From CAYWNA01 sp964459305 (GTDB lineage: Bacteria > Planctomycetota > Planctomycetia > Pirellulales > Pirellulaceae), in assembly GCA_964459305.1 (NCBI GenBank), contig CAYWNA010000303.1, positions 1 to 14,796 of the forward strand: a DNA stretch of 14,796 bases. Direction: 5' to 3'. The notes beneath the pieces are model-generated. The model searched no databases and was not told where the DNA came from. It saw only the letters and a program-made list of their open reading frames with translations. The position numbers were made by a program, and so were the translations under genes. How positions within the stretch are numbered: position 1 is the stretch's first letter; each line of letters begins with the position of its first letter. This document shows positions 6,088 through 12,846 of this stretch, piece by piece.

Positions 6088-6346
6088 GATCCAGAAAAGA
6101 GTTGCCCAGCTATACGTCACTGTACTCCCCGAGCTTTCCCGGATGGGTGTCGCTAAGCCTAACAGGATGAGCCGGCTTGCCCCTCGACTCCGCTGTGCCA
6201 CCTATATCGTTCGATTATTGGCTTGCCCTCGTTGTGGTGCCAAGTGTGCCGATGAGAACGGTCGTTGAATCCAACAAGCCATTTCGTAATTCAAGACACC
6301 ATAAAGCCGTGGGCGAATTAGATTTCTGATGCAGCTTCCCATCTGC
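6088..6346. other. No supported gene between sigma operon and recombinase remnant
   Basis: A 62-codon plus-strand frame (6080-6268, TTG start) ends CPRCGAKCADENGR, which resembles half a zinc ribbon, but it lacks a second metal-binding half, a recognised family and a ribosome binding site. The rest shows no repeat, hairpin or gene that I can support. Confidence 0.3.
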
Positions 6347-6931
6347 TCAATACCCCCAATCCTGACGGCCGAATAGGCGATGATTCGACCGCTGCCAACG
6401 TGCGGAGGTGGCCCACACCCGGTGGATTTCTTGACTGCTCCGGAAGTTCAGATGTCCGACACAGGCAGCCCAGGCTACTGCGTTGGAATGCGTCATCAAG
6501 AAGATGACATCCGCTCCCTGACCATGTACCCAGCCGCGTCGGCACCACCTCGCGAGCGTAGAGCGGTCGATCGATAATCTGCAGCTCAGATCGAGCAGCC
6601 ACCACTCGTTGGCGCCGAGGGTCGATAGCTCTCCTGAGATCTGAGCTCGTTGCGGCTCGGTCAGCCCCCACGAATCGAGAAGTTTTCGGGTCGTGTGCCG
6701 GGTGTATTTCTTGCCGGCGGTCGTTGTACGGAATCCTTCCACGTTGAGTGCGTTGGCGATCGCAGTCGTCGATCGGCCGGCACGCCAAAGCTCATTCACA
6801 CGCGACCTGAGCTGTTCGAAGTCATTCAGCTGATCGTATTTTGCGACAGATCGAATCACTTCGTGTCGATTCTCATACCCTCCTTGCCAGTGAATCGCCA
6901 CGTCCCCCCTCCAACGTACACGAATTGACAA
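6347..6931 (-). pseudogene. C-terminal remnant of a serine recombinase (recombinase family protein)
   Basis: The frame encodes VRWRGDVAIHWQGGYENRHE, SVAKYDQLNDFEQLRSRVNE, IANALNVEGFRTTTAGKKYT, LLDSWGLTEPQ, then NEWWLLDLSCRLSIDRSTLA and RWCRRGWVHGQ. This order is typical of the C-terminal half of recombinase-family proteins, containing two helix-turn-helix-like segments. The N-terminal resolvase domain with the catalytic Ser, the recombinase domain and the zinc ribbon should lie upstream of 6931, but that DNA does not code for them. The frame has only a TTG start. After GWVHGQ the usual tail is not recognisable, so the 3' end (about the last 50 codons) may also be altered. It is a relic of a mobile element and cannot be an active recombinase. 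The translated frame is otherwise uninterrupted. Confidence 0.65.
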
Positions 6932-7381
6932 ACTGGAGTCTTTAGGGATAAGATACTTGTGTTTGAAGCGCCTGCGTTGTGATCGGAACAGGCGTGTCGT
7001 TTTTTGACGGTGTGTTTCCGGAACGCACAGCCGTTTGATGCGTCACTGCTGGACTGAATGTGGTTTTCACCGATCCGGTGAAGAATCCATGTCTGTCATG
7101 AGAAGGGGCTCCTGTCATGTCTTCATGTCTTTGCTGCGCTAGTATTGCTTTGCGCAAGCGGAAGAGAATCGCCAATCCCAAAAACGGGCTTCCCGCCACC
7201 TCAATCGTCTGGTGGCAGTAACGACGGCGGATCTCATGATCTTGTAGCGGTCTCCTGTATTCGCACGAGCGTGCAAGGATCGCTGTAACACGTCTGTCCG
7301 CGTCGATGATTAGATGCCTGCTCTTAAGGGCAAATCGTCACTTTCACTCCAATCATCTTTTCTAAGAAACGGAACATCGAG
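6932..7381. other. Upstream region of the large metalloprotease gene
   Basis: The 450 bases hold no convincing gene. An 85-codon minus-strand frame (7199-6942) has no recognisable domain. Visible structure consists of a weak plus-strand terminator-like hairpin (6969-7005) and a perfect 17-bp palindromic site, TTCACCG-ATC-CGGTGAA (7066-7082), which could bind a dimeric regulator. No clear promoter or Shine-Dalgarno sequence precedes ATG 7382; GGAACATCGAG is the nearest purine-rich stretch. Confidence 0.35.
6969..7005 (+). terminator. Weak terminator-like hairpin
   Basis: CGCCTG (6969-6974) pairs with CAGGCG (6989-6994) around 14 bases, extended by one G-U pair, and six T follow at 7000-7005 after five unpaired bases. 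No plus-strand gene is recognised upstream, so its role is unclear. It may be left over from a lost gene. Confidence 0.3.
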
Positions 7382-10300
7382 ATGAGTAACGTAAGAGCAA
7401 CAGGCGGAATTCGTGGCAAGAAACTGGGACATCATAGCCAGCGGCAGCGGCGAAGGCTGATGGTTGAATCGCTTGAAATCCGAACGATGCTTTCTGCCGC
7501 ACCTTGGTTGGAACTTCCCGTACATGACTCGCCCCCTGGACTGGACGTGGCCCGGAATCGCGTGCCCGATCACGTCGATCTGCCGGAGATCATCGATCCG
7601 CAAGAACCGGATTTTCTCCTCGATCCACCTGCCGCAGCGGGCAGCGAGGGAGGCAAAGCGATGGCCGGCCAGGCCCCCTTGGCCGATACCTTTCTGCTGC
7701 ACAGCAATCCGCCCGCCAACCACACGATCTACCTGGATTTCGACGGCCACATCACCGAGGGGACAACGTGGAACTCAAATTATGGCGTGCCCACAATCGA
7801 TTCGCCTGCGTACGACCCGTCTGGCGATGGAGCGAGCTTCAACACATCGGAGCTTGAGCGGATCCAGCGCATCTGGCAGCGCGTGGCCGAGGATTTTGCC
7901 CCCTTCAACGTTAATGTCACAACCGAAGATCCCGGTACGGAAGACTTACGCAAGAGCGGGACAGGTGACCAGAAATGGGGAACGCGCGTTGTTGTCACCG
8001 ACGACACTTTTGCGAATTGCGGCTGCGGGGGGCACGCCTTCATCGGCAGCTTCAACGACTCGCAAGACGAACCCGTTTTCGTTTATAACCAGAGTGAAAT
8101 CGGTGTGTCCGCCGCTTCGACCCACGAAGTCGGCCACGCACTCTATCTCTCCCACGATGGCCAGGGGGGCTCGACCTACTACAACGGACACGGCAGCGGC
8201 GAGACCGGGTGGGGGCCAATCATGGGCAGCGGTTACTACAAAAACATGACGACCTGGGATAACGGAGAGTACTACAACACGACTAACTCGGGATCCGGCG
8301 CGAACTACGGCAGAGGCGCCGACGACCTGCACGTGATCACCACGTACAACGGCTTCGGATACCTAACGGATGATCATGGCGGTACGCGGCCAGAAGCCAC
8401 GGCGTTGGATGTTCTGGGGCCGAACGCGTCCGATCCGAGTCTGCTGGACGTCGAGGGGTTCGGGATCATCGGCAATCCCAACGATTTGGATTATTTCTCG
8501 TTTACCACCGCGGCCGGCACGGTCGACCTGACGATTGATTCCTATTACTCGCGGAGCCACACATCCAACGGCGACGGAACCTATTCGGTCGGCTACGAGT
8601 CAACTCCGTTCAACGATCAAGGCAGTAACCTGGATGTACTAGCCGAACTGTACGATTCGTCGGGGACGCTGATCGCCAGCTCGAATCCAACCGGCCTGAG
8701 CGCCAGTTTTACGAACCTCAGCCTGGGAGCCGGCACCTACTTCGTGTCAGTCGACGGAACGGGCTATGGCGACTGGACCACGAATCCACCAACAGGCTAC
8801 ACCGACTACGTGAGCCTGGGACAATTCCTTGTGACTGGGACCGTCGTGCAGGTGATCTCCGACCCGCCGACGGCAAACGACGACACCGCGACGACCGACG
8901 AGGATACCGAAGTGACGATCGACGTTTTGGCCAACGACACCGATCCCGACTTGGACCCTCTCTCCGTTGCCTCGGTCACTCAAGGGGCGAACGGTTCGGT
9001 GGCGATCAACGCCGACGACACGGTCGCGTACACGCCCGATGCCGATTTCAACGGCTCGGACAGCTTTACTTACACGGCCAGTGACGGCCTCGGCGGCACG
9101 GACACGGCGACGGTAACCGTCACGGTGAGCCCCGTCACCGACATCAGTATCGCGCCGCTGGACGCCGAGAAGGCCGAAGGCGACAGCAGCACCACGCCCT
9201 TTACCTTCACGGTCACCCTGGACACAGCCGCCACCGGCATGGTCACAGCCAACTGGTCGGTCGCCGGCAGCGGCGCCAGCCCCGTCGACGCCGCGGACTT
9301 TGGCGGCTCGTTCCCCTCCGGCACCATAACGTTCCCGACGGGGGAAGACTCGCAGACCGTGACGATCGACGTGACAGGCGACATCGACGTCGAAAATGAC
9401 GAAGGCTTCACCGTGTCGCTGTCGAACCCGACGGGTGGTGTCACGATCGCCATCGACTCGGCTTCCGGAACCATTCAAAACGACGACATCCCGCCCGTCT
9501 ACCAATACGTCGATCTGGCCGGTTCAGAGGCCACGACGTTCGGCACGGTCAGCGGTTCGCTCGTCGATACCTACCAGGCGGACGGCGTGTCGGAGTCGGT
9601 CACCGAAGAGCGGTATCAGAAGAATCGCCGATCGCGGCTGGAGCAGCAATGGACGTTCAACATCACCGGAGGTGACATCGACGTCAGCTTCCACGTCAAG
9701 GCCGGGCACGACAGTTCGGCCGAAACGTTCGCGTGCGAATACGACGCCCAAGACGGTCTCGGTTGGCAGTCGCTGGTGACGCTCAGCTCCACGGCCGTGT
9801 CCTCGTACACCGCACCGCTCCCCACGTCACTGAGCGGCGAGATTCTGGTACGCGTGGTCGACACGAACCGGTCGCCACGAGAAAACGTGACCGACACCGT
9901 CACGATCGACCATATGTACATCTTGAGCGAGCGGTCCAGTGCTCTGCCGCCCGCCGTTTCGATCTTGGCCGCCGACAGCTCCGCTTCGGAGGCGGACCAA
10001 GACACCGGTGAGTTCGTTGTCGAACTGACCGATGGCGAGGTCCTGGAGAATGACCTGACTGTGTACTACGCGGTAGGCGGCTCGGCCAGTGCGGATGACT
10101 ACCGCGAACCGTTGACCGGCAGCGTCGTCATTTCTGCCGGTCAGTTGTCTGTCTCGATGCCGATCACTCCGATCGACGACGACTTGGAGGAAGGCACCGA
10201 GTCGATCATTCTGACTCTTTCCTCTGACACCGCCTACCGTCTGGGCGCGGCCGAAACGGCGACCGTCAACATCGCCGATGACGACCTGCTCGTGTTCGTG

Positions 10301-10888
10301 GCCCAGTCGGAAACCAATGTCTCCGGATTGGTTTCGGGCACCTACGTCGATACCCACAATGACGATGGAGTCAGCCAGGTGCTCACTGAGGCGATTCCGA
10401 AGAACAAAAAGAGCGACCTCGAACACCGATGGACATTCGACCTCACCGGCGAGACGACGGTCGATTTCCAATTGGAAGCCGATCGGAGCGGATCCGACGC
10501 GGACGTATTTCAGTTTCAGTACTCGACCGATGATGGCATCACCTGGTTAGACCTTGTCACGGTCACACAGACGAGTCCCTCTCTGCAAGATACCCAGCTC
10601 ACATTACCATCGGGCGTCGGCACAGTCGTGGTCCGTGTCATCGACACGGACAACTCCCGGGACAACAACGCCGCCACGCTGAGCATCGACCTGATGTGCT
10701 TCCGCCGGACGGTCGCAACAGCACCTGACGCAGCGGCATCCGATCCGGCTTCAAACGCCCCAGAGCTGGAAGGTCTCATTGTTGACGTTCGAGTGATGAG
10801 TCTCGACGATCAACGTGCCCGTTGGGCATCGCTTGTGGACGCGTTTATGGCGGACGACGAGGATGTGTTCTTCTTCGACCAGTTGTGA
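7382..10888 (+). CDS. Secreted multidomain metzincin-like zinc metalloprotease
   Basis: The protein has 1168 residues. The N-terminus has RRRLMVESLEIRTMLSA (23-39), the LEPR-XLL-like motif at the start of many planctomycete exported giants. Residues about 113-325 form a metalloprotease domain (TIYLDFDGHITEGTTW, IQRIWQRVAEDFAPFNVNVT) with zinc motif HEVGHALYLSHD (His248, Glu249, His252, His258) and a likely Met-turn at Met281 (GPIMG). About 340-495 resembles a pre-peptidase C-terminal domain. About 496-583 is a cadherin-like bacterial repeat (VLANDTDPDLDPLSV, DSFTYTASDGLGG). About 586-703 and 857-967 are Calx-beta domains, each followed by a beta-rich unit of about 140 residues (707-848, 970-1107). 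The short acidic tail has no anchor. It probably acts outside the cell on proteins or matrix; the substrate is unknown. It stands alone between large gaps. Confidence 0.88.
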   Translation: MSNVRATGGIRGKKLGHHSQRQRRRLMVESLEIRTMLSAAPWLELPVHDSPPGLDVARNRVPDHVDLPEIIDPQEPDFLLDPPAAAGSEGGKAMAGQAPLADTFLLHSNPPANHTIYLDFDGHITEGTTWNSNYGVPTIDSPAYDPSGDGASFNTSELERIQRIWQRVAEDFAPFNVNVTTEDPGTEDLRKSGTGDQKWGTRVVVTDDTFANCGCGGHAFIGSFNDSQDEPVFVYNQSEIGVSAASTHEVGHALYLSHDGQGGSTYYNGHGSGETGWGPIMGSGYYKNMTTWDNGEYYNTTNSGSGANYGRGADDLHVITTYNGFGYLTDDHGGTRPEATALDVLGPNASDPSLLDVEGFGIIGNPNDLDYFSFTTAAGTVDLTIDSYYSRSHTSNGDGTYSVGYESTPFNDQGSNLDVLAELYDSSGTLIASSNPTGLSASFTNLSLGAGTYFVSVDGTGYGDWTTNPPTGYTDYVSLGQFLVTGTVVQVISDPPTANDDTATTDEDTEVTIDVLANDTDPDLDPLSVASVTQGANGSVAINADDTVAYTPDADFNGSDSFTYTASDGLGGTDTATVTVTVSPVTDISIAPLDAEKAEGDSSTTPFTFTVTLDTAATGMVTANWSVAGSGASPVDAADFGGSFPSGTITFPTGEDSQTVTIDVTGDIDVENDEGFTVSLSNPTGGVTIAIDSASGTIQNDDIPPVYQYVDLAGSEATTFGTVSGSLVDTYQADGVSESVTEERYQKNRRSRLEQQWTFNITGGDIDVSFHVKAGHDSSAETFACEYDAQDGLGWQSLVTLSSTAVSSYTAPLPTSLSGEILVRVVDTNRSPRENVTDTVTIDHMYILSERSSALPPAVSILAADSSASEADQDTGEFVVELTDGEVLENDLTVYYAVGGSASADDYREPLTGSVVISAGQLSVSMPITPIDDDLEEGTESIILTLSSDTAYRLGAAETATVNIADDDLLVFVAQSETNVSGLVSGTYVDTHNDDGVSQVLTEAIPKNKKSDLEHRWTFDLTGETTVDFQLEADRSGSDADVFQFQYSTDDGITWLDLVTVTQTSPSLQDTQLTLPSGVGTVVVRVIDTDNSRDNNAATLSIDLMCFRRTVATAPDAAASDPASNAPELEGLIVDVRVMSLDDQRARWASLVDAFMADDEDVFFFDQL

Positions 10889-10942
10889 GCATCAGAAAAC
10901 GGGGCCTGGTTGACGGCAACAGTGCTCCCTCAGAGACTAGAG

Positions 10943-10967
10943 AGCCCGACGATTAACTGTTCGGGCT
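10943..10967 (+). terminator. Terminator-like hairpin after the metalloprotease gene
   Basis: AGCCCGA (10943-10949) pairs perfectly with TCGGGCT (10961-10967) around 11 bases, 55 bases after the stop at 10888. No T-run follows, so it is not a classical intrinsic terminator. It could still mark the 3' end of the transcript by blocking RNA decay. Confidence 0.35.
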
Positions 10968-10979
10968 GCTGTGTAATCC

Positions 10980-10994
10980 AGTCTTCGCCAGACT
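10980..10994. repeat. Small hairpin sharing ten bases with the REP-like repeat
   Basis: AGTCT-TCGCC-AGACT is a perfect 5-bp stem. TCGCCAGACT (10985-10994) is identical to positions 2891-2900 in the left arm of the palindrome at 2881-2943. The flanks do not match, so it is either a decayed copy or chance. Confidence 0.2.
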
Positions 10995-11197
10995 AAGCGT
11001 GGCAAGGCTCGAATGTGATTGCCTACTGCGGCTCGTGTAGTGCCCCAGGTGACATTCAAGTCTCATTCCCTATTTATCCACTTTCCCCTCTCAACTTACG
11101 GGAACGTTGATTATCGGCAACCGATCGCCACAATACATCTAATGCGGCGCTTCTACTCTTCGCTGATTTGCCGTTTCTATCAAGCGAAATCTGAGAT

Positions 11198-11244
11198 GGC
11201 CAATCTCTTTAGTGATCAGACATAATCATCGGTACACTGATCAC
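11198..11244 (+). promoter_or_regulatory. Candidate promoter with flanking operator for the caspase operon
   Basis: GTGATCAG (11212-11219) and CTGATCAC (11237-11244) are perfect 8-bp inverted repeats with a 17-base spacer. The spacer contains CATAAT (11221-11226), one mismatch from the -10 consensus. A weak -35, TGGCCA, lies 18 bases upstream at 11197-11202. The whole ends 36 bases before ATG 11281. A dimeric repressor bound here would cover the -10. Alternatively the repeat folds as an RNA hairpin in a leader. Confidence 0.35.
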
Positions 11245-11280
11245 GACGTCGGAACCAACGAAACAGAAGGGGCCAGATTC

Positions 11281-12810
11281 ATGGGTGTCAAGAATCGCCT
11301 AATGGCGTCCGTCGGTTGTATTGCATTACTTGTTTCTCACGCCCTTGCGGCAGACTCCGGGAAGCCGGACTTGCGCGAGACGGCCAGGACCGAGCAGCCC
11401 GGCTTTCTGGTTCGCGCGTCGGTGAATCGTGCATCGCGCAGCTATCGCGAAGGCGACGTGCTGTACGTGAACGTCGTCTCGGAGAAAGACGCTCATGTCT
11501 ATGTCCTCTACCAGCAGGCCGACGACACGATACTGCAGATCTTCCCCAACCGCGTGCAGCCCGATAATCGCGTGAAGGCGGGCCAGTCCGCCCGGATCCC
11601 TGCAGCCGACGATCTATTTCGCTGGGTTGTCGGTCCTCCTTTCGGCAAAGAAGTCATCAAGGTGGTCGCCTCGGAGAAACCGATCGAGAATCTCGAAACC
11701 GAGGTTGTCCGCAGACGCCGTTTCACGCCCGTGCCCAGCAAGCAGTTGGAGGATCTGGATGGCGAGGTGGACGCAATGCCTCCGGCCGAATGGACGGAAT
11801 CGGACGTCGAAATCTTCACGTATGCACGAGGGCAGTCCGCAAAACGGCACGGCACGCGACGTTTTGGTGTCTTCTTCGGTGTATCCAAATACAAGTACAA
11901 CGCCGAGTACGAAGCCTCGCGGGAAGGGAAGCACAAGTTGGATTTATTCAACTCGCATCACGATGCGCAGAAGCTGGCTGAGATCTTCCGCGAAGTCAGC
12001 CGACTGGACGATGTGCGAGTTTATGTCAACGAGCAGGCGACGCGGCGGCAACTCGAAGTCGCGGTGACCGACTGGCTGCCTTCGGTATCGCAGCCAGGCG
12101 ATACGGTGTTCATTTTTTTCACTGGACACGGTGTGAAAATCAAGGATGACAACGGCGACGAAGCGGACGGCCTGGACGAAGCGCTAACGCCGCACGATAT
12201 TGTCGGTTCCGAGATTCTGAGTGAATTGAAGAAAAAGATGAATCGTGGTGAACGAGTGGATGCCGGATTTGACAACTGGTTGAGTATCGCGCGACAGGCG
12301 GGCTCCGAGTCGGATGACGTGTACGCCGCTTTGATTCGCGAGACCGGTGTATCGGACGACCTGTTTGCCCATTGGCTCCAGCGGCTCGACGGCCGGCGCG
12401 TGGTGGTCATCCTCGGCACTTGTCATAGCGGTGGTTTCGCGACGGTCGAGAAAGGCGGGGAGTCCGCAGTCCAGAGTTTCTCCTTCGATTTTCTGGATAG
12501 CGAATTCTCGCGCCTCAAGGACATTGGCCAAACTGACCAAGCGATGCTGGCCGCTGCATTTTCACAACAGTTGTCCCTCGATGTTCACGCCATGGGCATG
12601 AGCGTGATGCCGTACTTCCTTGCCCAGAGTATCAAAGGCCCTGGCGGCGTCGTGACGCTCGACGAAGGCCATCAGTTTTGTAAGGCGGCCATGGCCGCGT
12701 TCTACGAAAAGTTCAATCGAAAACGTCAGGAAGCGGGCCAGGAGCTGGTGCCGGTACACCAGCCATACCTGATCAACCAGTGTACGGAGGCGGTTTACTT
12801 GAAACCTTAG
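11281..12810 (+). CDS. Exported DUF4384 plus caspase-like (peptidase C14) protein
   Basis: The protein has 509 residues. A signal peptide covers residues 1-23 (MGVKNRLMASVGCIALLVSH, cleavage after ALA). Residues about 43-131 match DUF4384 (YREGDVLYVNVVSEKDAHVY, ILQIFPN), a domain common in caspase-containing and secreted bacterial proteins. A caspase-like domain spans about 193-505: FGVFFGVSKYKYNA, then FIFFTGHG with catalytic His283, DGLDEALTPHDI, and VVVILGTCHSGGF with catalytic Cys381. Most family members have Asp two residues before the Cys; here it is Gly379. The His-Cys distance is 98 residues, against 50 in the next gene, because of a charged insert at about 305-370. The start at 11281 is chosen for the signal peptide; the frame opens 23 codons earlier. 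AAGGGG lies upstream. It is probably the first gene of a two-gene operon. The substrate is unknown. Confidence 0.85.
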   Translation: MGVKNRLMASVGCIALLVSHALAADSGKPDLRETARTEQPGFLVRASVNRASRSYREGDVLYVNVVSEKDAHVYVLYQQADDTILQIFPNRVQPDNRVKAGQSARIPAADDLFRWVVGPPFGKEVIKVVASEKPIENLETEVVRRRRFTPVPSKQLEDLDGEVDAMPPAEWTESDVEIFTYARGQSAKRHGTRRFGVFFGVSKYKYNAEYEASREGKHKLDLFNSHHDAQKLAEIFREVSRLDDVRVYVNEQATRRQLEVAVTDWLPSVSQPGDTVFIFFTGHGVKIKDDNGDEADGLDEALTPHDIVGSEILSELKKKMNRGERVDAGFDNWLSIARQAGSESDDVYAALIRETGVSDDLFAHWLQRLDGRRVVVILGTCHSGGFATVEKGGESAVQSFSFDFLDSEFSRLKDIGQTDQAMLAAAFSQQLSLDVHAMGMSVMPYFLAQSIKGPGGVVTLDEGHQFCKAAMAAFYEKFNRKRQEAGQELVPVHQPYLINQCTEAVYLKP

Positions 12811-12846
12811 CCCGTGAGTGAATCGCATTCGTTAGGAGCACGGAAC

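Larger units (their letters stand above)
10889..11280. other. Gap between metalloprotease gene and caspase operon
   Basis: No gene is supported in these 392 bases; a 68-codon plus-strand frame at 11019-11225 has no recognisable domain. The stretch holds two hairpins close to the upstream stop (10943-10967 and 10980-10994) and, near its right end, an inverted repeat around a possible -10 element (11212-11244) that probably belongs to the caspase operon. Confidence 0.4.

Noticed and set aside
6080..6268. Plus-strand frame with CPRCGAKC
   Set aside because: It has a single Cys-x2-Cys-x3-Cys cluster, no family match and no ribosome binding site, and it starts within the sigma-factor promoter region.
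8747..9505. 252-residue minus-strand frame inside the metalloprotease gene
   Set aside because: It is antisense to a clear coding region in GC-rich DNA, Arg/Gly/Val-rich and without domains; the plus-strand gene explains it.
8860..10700. Repetitive GC-rich DNA considered as a CRISPR or DNA repeat array
   Set aside because: The repetition is at protein level (Calx-beta and beta-rich modules) with no regular repeat-spacer pattern.
11212..11280. Upstream start of the first caspase gene
   Set aside because: It would bury the signal peptide behind 23 polar residues and overlap the inverted repeat and the -10-like element.
12814..12846. GTG start for the second caspase gene
   Set aside because: ATG 12847 has AGGAG at ideal spacing; the GTG has none.
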